This document shows, in pieces, positions 1 to 8,001 of a DNA stretch of 64,000 bases (the stretch's first letter is position 1; every line of letters starts with the position of its first letter). Position numbers and translations under genes: made by a program. Below the pieces are notes generated by a model. It was not told the origin of the DNA. It saw nothing but the letters and a program-made list of their open reading frames with translations, and made no database searches. Source of the stretch: Bacteroidia bacterium (GTDB taxonomy: Bacteria; Bacteroidota; Bacteroidia; Flavobacteriales_D; Sanyastnellaceae). The DNA lies in assembly GCA_030427925.1 (NCBI GenBank), contig JAUICJ010000001.1:171388-235387 (forward strand), written 5' to 3'.

Positions 1-1033
1 GCACGATCAACCGACCGAGTTCCTTCCGCTCCTCGTAAATGTCCCGGTCGTTGCCTCGGCTGAAGTAAATGCGCTCGAAGCTGCAGGCGGTGCGTGGGGC
101 TTCGGGCCGGACCCGCTTGCAGGACGTTTCTCCGTTGCGCTTGACGATCAGGGCGTGACCCGGTTCCAACTCGGTCACGTCGTCGGCGTTGACGTTGAAC
201 GCGGTTTGGATCACCGGTCGCTCGCTCGCCACCACGACCACTTCGTCGTCTTCGTACCAAAACGCCGGTCGGATGCCATTCGGGTCGCGCATCACGAAGG
301 CGTCCCCGTGGCCCACCATGCCGCACATCACGTACCCCCCGTCAAGCGAACTCGCCGCCCGCCGCAACACGGTTTCCAAGTCGAGGTGCTCCCCGATGGC
401 CTCGGAAATCGCCGGTTTTTCAAGCCCTTCCTCCTTGAAGTGATCGTACAACCGCTGATTTTCTTCGTCGAGGAAGTGGCCGATGCGCTCGAGCACCGTC
501 ACGGTGTCGGCCATTTCTTTCGGGTGCTGGCCGAGCGCGACGAGCTTCGCGAACAGTTCGTCGGTGTTCGTCATGTTGAAGTTGCCCGCGACCACGAGGT
601 TTCGGGTGCGCCAGTTGTTTTGGCGCAAGAAGGGGTGGCAGTTTTCGACTTCGTTCTTGCCGAAGGTGCCGTAGCGCAAGTGGGCGAGGAAGACTTCACC
701 GGTGAAGGCGAAGTCGCGTTGGAGGCGCTCAGCGTCCTGCAATTCTTCGCCGGTGAGTCCTTCGAATCGGCCCATGGCGCGGGCGAAAATGTCCTGGATG
801 GGTCGGCTGTCGACGCTCCGCAGGCGGGAGATGTACCGGTGGCCGGGGTCGACGTCGAGCTTGATGTTCGCGAGGCCCGCTCCGTCTTGGCCGCGGTTGT
901 GCTGCTTCTCCATCAGGAGGTACATCTTGTTGAGGCCGTAGAACGCCGTGCCGTACGTGTCGATGTAGTGCTGAAGCGGCTTTTTCAGGCGGAGCAGCGC
1001 GATGCCGCATTCGTGTTGGAGGAAATCGCTCAT
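1..1033 (-). CDS. purF: Amidophosphoribosyltransferase, C-terminus cut by window edge
   Basis: Catalyses the first committed step of purine synthesis, moving glutamine amide nitrogen onto PRPP in the cytoplasm. About 344 N-terminal residues are visible, read toward the left edge, so the PRPP-binding half is outside the window. The start reads MSDFLQHECGIALL, and Cys9 would be the Ntn nucleophile after processing. RGQDGAG at residues 47-53 is the conserved glutaminase-domain motif. The short leader before the Cys and the YGLNKMYLLMEKQHNRGQ stretch match the long bacteroidete form of PurF. A TAACTTTG box at 1064-1071 gives it its own promoter inside the end of the upstream gene. Identity is clear; completeness cannot be judged. 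Confidence 0.95.
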   Translation of the reverse strand, partial: MSDFLQHECGIALLRLKKPLQHYIDTYGTAFYGLNKMYLLMEKQHNRGQDGAGLANIKLDVDPGHRYISRLRSVDSRPIQDIFARAMGRFEGLTGEELQDAERLQRDFAFTGEVFLAHLRYGTFGKNEVENCHPFLRQNNWRTRNLVVAGNFNMTNTDELFAKLVALGQHPKEMADTVTVLERIGHFLDEENQRLYDHFKEEGLEKPAISEAIGEHLDLETVLRRAASSLDGGYVMCGMVGHGDAFVMRDPNGIRPAFWYEDDEVVVVASERPVIQTAFNVNADDVTELEPGHALIVKRNGETSCKRVRPEAPRTACSFERIYFSRGNDRDIYEERKELGRLIV

Positions 1034-1057
1034 GGGGGGCTGAAGGAGGCGAATTAG

Positions 1058-1984
1058 TCAGGCCAAAGTTACACCGCCCCCGCCCCCGTCCGACCGATTT
1101 CCTTGGAGGCCTCCGGTGTGGATGACGAGGATCCGGCATCCGCGTCGCATCCCCAGGTGGCGCTCGGATTCGGGGCGTTCGAGTTCGGTTTTCAGGCGGG
1201 AAATGAGCTTCGCGGTGTAGACGCGGTCGAGGGGAATCTGGGTTTGGCCTTCCCACTCGGCCCAATCCGCGCGCACCCGCTCATCCAGCTTCCCAAACCC
1301 GCCCGCATGCGCATCCGTCCACCACGTGACCCCATCAAGCATCTCCGCGGCCCACTCGGCATCGCCCACCGACCAATGCAGCAGGCGCTCCACCGCCGGC
1401 CGGTGATCCACCCCCTTCAGCGCGCTCACGGCCACCAAAGGCGCCGCCCCACCGGTCCGCAACGCCATGCCCCCCAACGTCGTCCCCGTCCCCGCCGCGA
1501 CCACCACCGCATCCCACGCTTCGTCCGCCCGCAAAATGCCCTGGCAGCCCTGCAACCCCAACACGTTCGCCCCGCCCTCCGGCACCACCCACGGCCGCCC
1601 GAAGCGATCGCGCAACCCCGCGAGGTACGCTTCCTCCCCCCGCTCCGCATACTCCGCCCGGCTCACCGGCACGAGCTCCATCCCCGCCTCCCGGCACTCC
1701 CGCATCGTCACCGTCTCCACCTCCCCCCCGCGCACGATGCCGACCGTCCTCACCCCCGCGGCCTTCCCCGCCACCGCCGTCGCGTGCAAGTGATTCGACC
1801 ACGGCCCCCCGAAGGTCAGCAGCGCCCGGGAAGGCAGCGCCAACGCCCGCTCCACGTTCAGCGCCAGCTTGAACCCCTTGTTGCCCCCCACCCGATCGAG
1901 CCGGCGGACCGTCACTTCAACGCCGGCATCCTCCGCCGGCCCCCACGTTGCGCGTTCGTCCAACATGGCGCAAAGGTCGCCCAT
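1058..1984 (-). CDS. PLP-dependent D-cysteine desulfhydrase / ACC deaminase family protein
   Basis: A 308-residue fold-type II PLP enzyme. GGNK near residues 33-36 carries the predicted PLP lysine (Lys36), FGGPWSNH at 58-65 matches the cofactor-binding SNH motif, and PEGGANVLGLQGCQG and AAGTGTTLGGM are the expected glycine-rich phosphate loops. Family members remove sulfide from D-cysteine or open the ring of aminocyclopropane-carboxylate; sequence alone does not decide which. The start at 1984 is chosen because the reading frame further upstream overlaps the divergent DUF5522 gene and does not resemble the family. The protein is slightly short at the N-terminus compared with typical members. 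Its 3' end contains the purF promoter, and the two genes may be partly co-transcribed. Confidence 0.8.
   Translation of the reverse strand: MGDLCAMLDERATWGPAEDAGVEVTVRRLDRVGGNKGFKLALNVERALALPSRALLTFGGPWSNHLHATAVAGKAAGVRTVGIVRGGEVETVTMRECREAGMELVPVSRAEYAERGEEAYLAGLRDRFGRPWVVPEGGANVLGLQGCQGILRADEAWDAVVVAAGTGTTLGGMALRTGGAAPLVAVSALKGVDHRPAVERLLHWSVGDAEWAAEMLDGVTWWTDAHAGGFGKLDERVRADWAEWEGQTQIPLDRVYTAKLISRLKTELERPESERHLGMRRGCRILVIHTGGLQGNRSDGGGGGVTLA
1064..1071 (-). promoter_or_regulatory. Promoter -7 box for purF
   Basis: TAACTTTG on the minus strand is an exact match to the Bacteroidota TAnnTTTG -7 element. It lies 30 nt before the purF ATG and inside the last codons of the preceding PLP-enzyme gene. 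No clear -33 element was assigned. Confidence 0.55.
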
Positions 1985-2024
1985 GCGAATGAACCTTTTC
2001 CCTCGTGAGTCGGTTGGAATCGGG

Positions 2025-2032
2025 TAAATTTG
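2025..2032 (+). promoter_or_regulatory. Promoter -7 box for DUF5522-hutU
   Basis: TAAATTTG is an exact TAnnTTTG match ending 6 nt before the ATG at 2039, implying a leaderless or nearly leaderless transcript. It lies in the short divergent gap with the desulfhydrase gene. Confidence 0.6.
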
Positions 2033-2038
2033 CCGCCC

Positions 2039-2200
2039 ATGTCCAAGGAATTGAAGCCCGAGGATTACTACACCACACCCGAAGGGTACATCGTCTTCAC
2101 CGAGGCGTACCACCTCAAAAGGGGCTACTGCTGCCAAAGCGGTTGCAAGCACTGCCCCTACGGCTTCGACAAGCGGACTGGTAAATTCAGATCGAAATGA
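2039..2200 (+). CDS. DUF5522 small cysteine-rich protein
   Basis: A 53-residue protein with four cysteines (31, 32, 36, 39) in the compact motif YCCQSGCKHCPYG, a pattern suited to binding a metal or Fe-S cluster. It matches the DUF5522 family, found mainly in Bacteroidota, whose function I do not know. The ATG follows a TAAATTTG box by 6 nt. The stop codon overlaps the hutU start (ATGA), so translation of the two is probably coupled. This links it to urocanase expression, but whether it works on urocanase is unproven. It is easily missed because of its size. Confidence 0.8.
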   Translation: MSKELKPEDYYTTPEGYIVFTEAYHLKRGYCCQSGCKHCPYGFDKRTGKFRSK

Positions 2201-4203
2201 ACGATTTCCAAGCCGAAATTCAAGCGGGCCTGAACGGTCCGCTGCCCGCTCCCCGCAAGCGCAACCCCGAACTCAGCCACGCCCCTGTTCGCAAGGACAT
2301 CCTGACCCCGAAGGAGAAGGAACTCGCGTTGCACAACGCCCTGCGCTACTTCCCGAAGGAACACCACGCGGTGCTCGCTCCGGAATTTGCCGAGGAGTTG
2401 CGCCAGTACGGCCGCATCTACATGTACCGGTTCATGCCCACCGAGCCGATGCACGCCCGGCCCATTGAGGCGTATCCCGCGAAGACGCGCCAAGCGGCGG
2501 CCATCATGCTCATGATCCAGAACAATTTGGACCCGGCAGTCGCCCAGCACCCGGAGGAGCTCATCACCTACGGCGGCAACGGCGGCGTGTTCCAAAACTG
2601 GGCCCAATACCGCCTCACCATGCAGTACCTCAGCGAAATGACCGAGGAGCAAACGCTGGTCATGTACAGCGGCCATCCGATGGGGCTCTTCCCGTCGCAC
2701 GCCGATGCGCCGCGCGTGGTGGTGACGAACGGCATGGTCATTCCGAATTACAGCAAGCCCGACGATTGGGAGCGGATGAATGCCCTTGGCGTTTCGCAAT
2801 ATGGCCAAATGACCGCCGGCTCCTACATGTACATCGGCCCCCAAGGCATCGTGCACGGCACGACCATTACGGTCCTCAACGCCGTCCGCCTCACCGACAA
2901 GGACGGCACCGGCACGGCGGGCAAGCTCTTCGTGACCGCAGGGCTCGGCGGCATGAGCGGTGCCCAACCGAAGGCGGGCAACATCGCCGGCGTAGTCAGT
3001 GTCACCGCTGAAGTCAACCCGGCCGCCGCCTACAAGCGCCACGAACAAGGCTGGGTCGATCACGTCGTCACCGACGTCGCTGAACTCGTGGAGCGGGTTC
3101 GCGCTTCCGTTGCCGCCAAAGAAGCCGTTTCGTATGCGTACTTGGGCAACGTCGTGGAGGTTTGGGAAGCGTTCGATGAGGCGGACATCTTCGTGGATTT
3201 GGGCTCGGACCAAACCTCGCTCCACAACCCGTGGGCAGGCGGTTACTACCCCGCTGGCCTCTCCTTCGACGAAGCCAACGCGATGATGGCCCAAGACCCC
3301 GATCGCTTCCGCATTGAAGTTCAATCTTCCTTGAAACGCCATGCGGATGCGGTCAATCGCCACACGGCGAAGGGCACGTACTTTTTCGACTACGGCAACG
3401 CATTCCTCCTCGAAGCGTCGCGCGCCGGTGCCGACATCATGGCCGAAGATGGCGAGCACTTCAAGTACCCGAGCTACGTGCAGGACATCATGGGACCCAT
3501 GTGCTTCGATTTTGGTTTTGGCCCGTTCCGGTGGGTGTGCGCCAGCGGCGATCCAGCGGATTTGGACACGACCGATGCCATTGCGTGCGAGGTGTTGGAA
3601 GCCATGATGGCTGATGCGCCGGATGAAATTCGGCAGCAAATGGCCGACAACGTGACCTGGATCCAAGGCGCAAAGGCGAACCGCCTCGTTGTGGGCAGCC
3701 AAGCCCGCATCCTCTACGCGGACGCCGAAGGCCGCATGCGCATTGCAAAGGCGTTCAACGATGCCATTGCCGATGGCCGCTTGAAGGGTCCGGTGGTGTT
3801 GGGACGGGATCACCACGACGTCAGCGGAACCGACTCGCCTTACCGCGAAACGTCGAACATCTATGACGGCTCTGCTTTCACCGCTGACATGGCGGTGCAC
3901 AACTTCGTGGGCGACGGTTTCCGCGGTGCCACCTGGATCAGCTTGCACAACGGCGGCGGCGTGGGATGGGGTGAAGTGATGAACGGGGGCTTTGGAATGC
4001 TCATCGACGGTTCGTCCGACAGCGAGCGCAGGTTGACCTCGATGCTGCACTGGGACGTGAACAACGGCATCGCTCGCCGAAGCTGGGCCCGGAATGAGGG
4101 GGCAGAATGGGCGATTGCGCGCGCCATGGAGCGGGAGCCGCTGCTCAAAGTGACCGTAGCGCAACACGCCGCAGACGACGTCGTCAAGGGCGCATTGGGC
4201 TGA
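2197..4203 (+). CDS. hutU: Urocanate hydratase
   Basis: Converts urocanate to imidazolone propionate in the second step of histidine degradation, using tightly bound NAD+ in the cytoplasm. At 668 residues it is the long form seen in Bacteroidota rather than the roughly 560-residue proteobacterial form. Diagnostic stretches are ITYGGNGGVFQNW, MYSGHPMGLFPSH, the NAD-site GLGGMSGAQPKAGN near residue 250, and GFGPFRWVCASGD near 438-450 with the active-site cysteine. The start overlaps the DUF5522 stop. Other hut genes (hutH, hutI) are not in the window. It ends one base before the stop of the convergent regulator gene. Confidence 0.96.
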   Translation: MNDFQAEIQAGLNGPLPAPRKRNPELSHAPVRKDILTPKEKELALHNALRYFPKEHHAVLAPEFAEELRQYGRIYMYRFMPTEPMHARPIEAYPAKTRQAAAIMLMIQNNLDPAVAQHPEELITYGGNGGVFQNWAQYRLTMQYLSEMTEEQTLVMYSGHPMGLFPSHADAPRVVVTNGMVIPNYSKPDDWERMNALGVSQYGQMTAGSYMYIGPQGIVHGTTITVLNAVRLTDKDGTGTAGKLFVTAGLGGMSGAQPKAGNIAGVVSVTAEVNPAAAYKRHEQGWVDHVVTDVAELVERVRASVAAKEAVSYAYLGNVVEVWEAFDEADIFVDLGSDQTSLHNPWAGGYYPAGLSFDEANAMMAQDPDRFRIEVQSSLKRHADAVNRHTAKGTYFFDYGNAFLLEASRAGADIMAEDGEHFKYPSYVQDIMGPMCFDFGFGPFRWVCASGDPADLDTTDAIACEVLEAMMADAPDEIRQQMADNVTWIQGAKANRLVVGSQARILYADAEGRMRIAKAFNDAIADGRLKGPVVLGRDHHDVSGTDSPYRETSNIYDGSAFTADMAVHNFVGDGFRGATWISLHNGGGVGWGEVMNGGFGMLIDGSSDSERRLTSMLHWDVNNGIARRSWARNEGAEWAIARAMEREPLLKVTVAQHAADDVVKGALG

Positions 4204-4204
4204 T

Positions 4205-5656
4205 TCATTGGGTGGATTCGTGGATCCACTGTTCGAGTTGAAGTTCGTCCGGGACGTTCAGTTTTTTTCGAAGTCGCGTGCGCACGTTGTAAACGTAGCT
4301 CACGGAAAGGTCGAGGACTTGGGCGATTTGCTTGGATGAACGTCCGCTGGCAATGAGCTCGAGCACCTGGTCTTCGACCTTCGTCAGGGCTGCCTCGGCC
4401 GGTTGGATGGTCCGGTAAGTTTCTTGGTGCTTCAGCCGCCAAAGCGCGTCCAGCTTGTGCAAGTTCTCCTTCATCGTCTCGGGCTCTGCGTCCCCGTCAA
4501 TTTGGTCGATGAGTTCGGAAATGATGGGGTGTTCGGCGCGCGCGTTGGTGGGTTTCGGACGGCGCAATCGGTTCGACCAACGGCCTGCAATGAATCCCAT
4601 GAGGCCTAAGGCAACGAAGGCAGGCACCTGGGGCGTTGTGGGTTCGGATTGGATGGGCTGAGGAGGCGCCGGCTCGCGTGTTGGGATGGGCTGTTCCGAG
4701 GCCCACCGGATGGCCGCCCACAGGGACGGGTCGATGGGCTCCCTCACCGTGTCACCGCTGAGCAGTCCACGTCCCGGCTGGAACATCCACTGCACAACAC
4801 CGGAGGTCAACGTGTCATCCGCGAGCAAACCTTGCAACCGCGGGAACATTGAACAGTATTCGGAATAATGGTCGCAGGCGAGGAGGTATTTGGCCAGCAA
4901 GCGGACGTAAATGAGGCGATTTCCCGCCGTGACGTCCCGGTGCTTCAAGGATTCATACACCGCGGCTGCTTCGTTCATGTTGCCCATGAGGTACTGGGCG
5001 TTCAGCAGGTTCATGTTCAAGTTGAAGGCCAAATTCTCAGGCAAATCTTCCTGCACAAGCGCCCGCTCAATGAAGGGCAGCGCTCGCTCGCCGTTCAGAT
5101 CATCCAAGTAAGCCCCTGCGATGTTGTTGAGCAAATACGGTGAAGTTGTTGGGCGGGGATCCCAGCGCAGTGCGGCTTCGAGGTGCCACAAGACCGAGTC
5201 GCGCCGTTCCGTCATCTTGTCGTAGCAAGCCGCCAAGCTCGTGTGGCACTCTTGGGTGAACAGCGAGTCGCTCGACAGGTTCCGCGCCTTGTTGAAGTGG
5301 TGGGCGGCTTGGGTCCACGATTCTTCGAGGTATTCCATCACCGCATATTGGTAATGGAACCGCGCGCTCTCGGTGGGGCACCCTTTCGGAAGCGCAATTC
5401 GCTCTTTCCAATTCGACGGGGTCAACTTGGGGTTCATGGACCACCCCCTGAGCAGGAGGTTCGAGCCAAACAACTGCACGCTGCAATCGGCGCTCCGAGC
5501 CCGGATGGAGTCTCCCGCGAAGATGTGTGCTGCTGCATCGGCTTGGGGATGCGCCCGGTGCCAAGCATGAAGCATCGAGTCGGCCTCAATCCAAGCGCCG
5601 GCGCGCCCCGATTCAGGCAGAAACAAAACAAGCACCAATGCGGCCAGCAATCGCAT
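4205..5656 (-). CDS. Membrane-anchored TPR protein with C-terminal LuxR-type DNA-binding domain
   Basis: A 483-residue putative one-component regulator. A hydrophobic signal-like N-terminus (residues 1-19) is followed by a helical region with TPR-like repeats (about 100-270), a single transmembrane segment near 343-362 (VPAFVALGLMGFIAG) and a cytoplasmic C-terminus. The last 60 residues form a LuxR/GerE helix-turn-helix (LTKVEDQVLELIASGRSSKQ, then SVSYVYNVRTRLRKKL). The expected topology places TPRs in the periplasm and the HTH inside. Similar TPR-TM-HTH proteins are common in Bacteroidota. The signal sensed and the targets are unknown. The start is an ATG with a near-consensus GACATTTG box at 5661-5668. 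Confidence 0.82.
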   Translation of the reverse strand: MRLLAALVLVLFLPESGRAGAWIEADSMLHAWHRAHPQADAAAHIFAGDSIRARSADCSVQLFGSNLLLRGWSMNPKLTPSNWKERIALPKGCPTESARFHYQYAVMEYLEESWTQAAHHFNKARNLSSDSLFTQECHTSLAACYDKMTERRDSVLWHLEAALRWDPRPTTSPYLLNNIAGAYLDDLNGERALPFIERALVQEDLPENLAFNLNMNLLNAQYLMGNMNEAAAVYESLKHRDVTAGNRLIYVRLLAKYLLACDHYSEYCSMFPRLQGLLADDTLTSGVVQWMFQPGRGLLSGDTVREPIDPSLWAAIRWASEQPIPTREPAPPQPIQSEPTTPQVPAFVALGLMGFIAGRWSNRLRRPKPTNARAEHPIISELIDQIDGDAEPETMKENLHKLDALWRLKHQETYRTIQPAEAALTKVEDQVLELIASGRSSKQIAQVLDLSVSYVYNVRTRLRKKLNVPDELQLEQWIHESTQ

Positions 5657-5929
5657 GCCTCAAATGTCGCGGGAAATTCCGGTTGCGGGCACGTTGTTGC
5701 GGTGTTGTGGTATGATTTTCACGTATGTGATTTTCTGTGCACGTGAAATGGGGGATTCATTTCTTTGAGAAGACGGCGGATGAAGTGGGTTGTAAATGAT
5801 TCGAAAAGAAGGGGTTGTGGTGAATGGGATTCCCCGTGCTGTGCAAAGTGAAAAATGTAGCAACACGGAAACGATTTAACGGCTTTTTTGTTTCCTAAGG
5901 GTAAGCTTGGGCGTACTTTTGCCGCCGCA
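5657..5929. promoter_or_regulatory. Divergent control region between TPR-LuxR regulator and efflux operon
   Basis: This 273-base gap is visibly more AT-rich than its surroundings and holds no convincing gene. It contains two overlapping dyads. TTTCACGT (5717-5724) pairs with ACGTGAAA (5741-5748). Inside the first arm, TCAC-GTAT-GTGA (5719-5730) is a compact palindrome, and CACGTG (5740-5745) is another. These are plausible operators for the TetR regulator or for the TPR-LuxR protein. Promoter-like boxes flank it at 5661-5668 (minus) and 5914-5921 (plus). Confidence 0.5.
5914..5921 (+). promoter_or_regulatory. Promoter -7 box for the TetR-efflux operon
   Basis: TACTTTTG is an exact TAnnTTTG match ending 8 nt before the tetR ATG. 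It supports the downstream start at 5930 over an upstream in-frame start at 5888. A TTG at 5888-5890 could serve as the -33 element, though the 23-nt spacing is long. Confidence 0.55.
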
Positions 5930-6580
5930 ATGGAAAACCAACCTGCACACACCGCACCGGATTCCCGGGAACGCGAACTCCTCGTTGAGGTGTGCGCGGT
6001 GTTCATGCGCCTTGGAATCAAGGCGGTGAACATGGACGATGTGGCGCGGCATTTGGGCGTTTCGAAAAAGACATTGTACAAGCACTTCAAGGACAAACGG
6101 GATTTGGTCATCCGTTCGCTGCACCTCCTCATCGAGGAAACCGATCTGAAAATGAGCAGCTTGCGCGACCATCCCGGCAACGCCATCGACGCGGAATTTG
6201 CGATGATGCGGTACGTCCGGAAAATGCTGGCAGCGCAGCACCCGAGCGTCATGTTCGACCTGCAGAAGTACTACGCCACTGCGTGGGCCGAAGTCACGCA
6301 CCGCCGGGAGCAGCTGATCTACAAGACGGCGCAACAAAACCTGGAACGCGGTCAACGCGAAGGGGTGTACCGCTCGGACTTCGATTCCCGCATCGTCGCG
6401 CAATTCATGGTCGCCATTGCCGACACCACGAAGAACGCTCAAACCCAATTGGAGCTGGGCAAGCCCATGAGCGAAATCTATTTCGAATCCTTTCAATACC
6501 ACATCCGCGGCATCGCGAGTCCTCAAGGGTTGACGTACCTCGAGGAAAAGCTGGCTGCAGAATTTCCCCCTTCCGAATGA
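5930..6580 (+). CDS. TetR/AcrR family transcriptional regulator
   Basis: A 216-residue repressor-type protein. The N-terminal helix-turn-helix spans about residues 20-65, with the recognition segment MDDVARHLGVSKKTLYKHF typical of TetR proteins. The rest is a helical ligand-binding domain with no recognisable ligand signature. It is the first gene of an operon: its TGA overlaps the tolC ATG, and the adaptor and RND genes follow. By analogy it probably represses this operon and is released by a pump substrate. Candidate operators are the palindromes at 5717-5748. Confidence 0.9.
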   Translation: MENQPAHTAPDSRERELLVEVCAVFMRLGIKAVNMDDVARHLGVSKKTLYKHFKDKRDLVIRSLHLLIEETDLKMSSLRDHPGNAIDAEFAMMRYVRKMLAAQHPSVMFDLQKYYATAWAEVTHRREQLIYKTAQQNLERGQREGVYRSDFDSRIVAQFMVAIADTTKNAQTQLELGKPMSEIYFESFQYHIRGIASPQGLTYLEEKLAAEFPPSE

Positions 6581-7983
6581 AGCATTTGATGACCGCGTTG
6601 ATGCTGGCCGCTGGGCTGGTAGGAACGGCGCAAGAGGCCGTGAATTTGAGCTTGAAGGAGGCTCAGGAATTGGCGTTGAAGAATGCGTTTGCCATGCAGT
6701 ATGCGCTGCTTGATCAGCAAGTGGCGGAGCGCGATGTGAAGGAATTGACGGCTACGGGGTTGCCGCAGCTGTCGTTGGAGGCGGATTACAGCAACTTCAT
6801 CGACCTGCCGACGCAGGTGGTTCCGGCCGATGCGTTTGGGTTTCCGGATTACTTGACGGAATTCCTCGGCGGGGTGGCGGTGGCGACGGGGGTGCCGTTG
6901 AACGCGCCGGCTCCGGATGGCGATGGGTTGAGCGAGCTGCAATTTGGCAACCAGCACACCGCGAACGTGGGGGTGCAGGCGTCGCAGTTGGTGTTCAGCG
7001 GGTCGTATTTCGTGGGGTTGCAGGCGGCGAGGTTGTACGCGGATTCGCGTTCGCAAGCGATTGAGCGGACGGCCGATGAGGTGAGGAAGGCGGTGGCCGA
7101 TGCGTACGTCACGGTCTTGGGCGCTGAAGCGAATGTCGCGGTGTTGGAGGAGGCGCTGGAGGTGGTGCGGGAGTCGCGAACGGAGATGGAGGCGATGCTG
7201 GGGGCGGGATTTGTGGACGCCATGATGGTGGACCAAATCGCGCTGGCGGTCATGGATTTGGAGCAGGATTTGGCCTATGCCCAAACCCAAGCCCAGCTCA
7301 CCCGGTCGCTCCTCCGCTTTCAAATCGGATTGAACCCCGCCACGCCCATCGCCCTCAAGGACACTTTCGACGACCTCCTGGCAGCGGAAAGCGGCACCGA
7401 TCTCCTCAGCCGCTCGTTCCAGCCGTCAGCGCTGCCCGGCTTGCAGGAACAACAAGCCTACGTCGGCCTCGCCGAATTGGACGTGAAGAACCAACGCGCC
7501 GCAGGGCTCCCCACCATCGCGGCCTTCTACACCTTCCAGAAAAACGCGCAGCGCCCCGAATTCAACCTGTTCCAATCGGATCAAAGCTGGTACAACGTCC
7601 AGCTGGCCGGGTTGAACTTCAGCATGCCCTTGTGGACGAGCCTCGGCGGTCAACAGCGGGTGGAGAAAGCGCGGCTCGAACTGGTGCGGGCAGAAACCGG
7701 CTACCGCCAAATGGAGGCCGCCGCCCAGCTCGAATTTGAAGCGGCACGCGCCGAATTCGCCGACGCCAAATCCCGCGTCAACAACCGCACGCGGGCCGTG
7801 GAACTCGCCCAATCCATCTACAACCGCACCGAGCGCGGCGTGAACGCTGGCATGAATTCCAGCTTCGAACTCAACGACGCGCGAAGCAAGTTGTTGGAGG
7901 CACAAGGCGGCCTCATCGGCGCTCAAATGGCCCTGCTCAACGCCCAATCGCGCCTGCAATCGGCGCTCTCTGAATTCGAATAA
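6577..7983 (+). CDS. TolC family outer-membrane efflux protein
   Basis: A 468-residue outer-membrane channel with a signal peptide (MKHLMTALMLAAGLVGTAQ). It has the two repeated OEP helical halves: VNLSLKEAQELALKNAFAMQ begins the first, and long coiled-coil helices rich in Ala, Glu and Arg recur near 150-230 and 370-460. It would form the exit duct for the RND pump encoded two genes downstream. The start overlaps the tetR stop by ATGA, and the 18-nt gap to the adaptor gene indicates one transcript. It ends in SALSEFE, within the usual length range for the family. Confidence 0.92.
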   Translation: MKHLMTALMLAAGLVGTAQEAVNLSLKEAQELALKNAFAMQYALLDQQVAERDVKELTATGLPQLSLEADYSNFIDLPTQVVPADAFGFPDYLTEFLGGVAVATGVPLNAPAPDGDGLSELQFGNQHTANVGVQASQLVFSGSYFVGLQAARLYADSRSQAIERTADEVRKAVADAYVTVLGAEANVAVLEEALEVVRESRTEMEAMLGAGFVDAMMVDQIALAVMDLEQDLAYAQTQAQLTRSLLRFQIGLNPATPIALKDTFDDLLAAESGTDLLSRSFQPSALPGLQEQQAYVGLAELDVKNQRAAGLPTIAAFYTFQKNAQRPEFNLFQSDQSWYNVQLAGLNFSMPLWTSLGGQQRVEKARLELVRAETGYRQMEAAAQLEFEAARAEFADAKSRVNNRTRAVELAQSIYNRTERGVNAGMNSSFELNDARSKLLEAQGGLIGAQMALLNAQSRLQSALSEFE

Positions 7984-8001
7984 TCCCTGCAATCAACGAA
8001 C

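Noticed and set aside
155..1057. 300-codon plus-strand frame over purF
   Set aside because: The minus strand encodes PurF with its nucleophile and RGQDGAG motif; the plus frame has no family features.
2158..4167. 669-codon open frame antisense to hutU
   Set aside because: It mirrors the urocanase gene, has a His/Val/Arg-rich composition with no recognisable domain, and is a by-product of GC-rich codon use.
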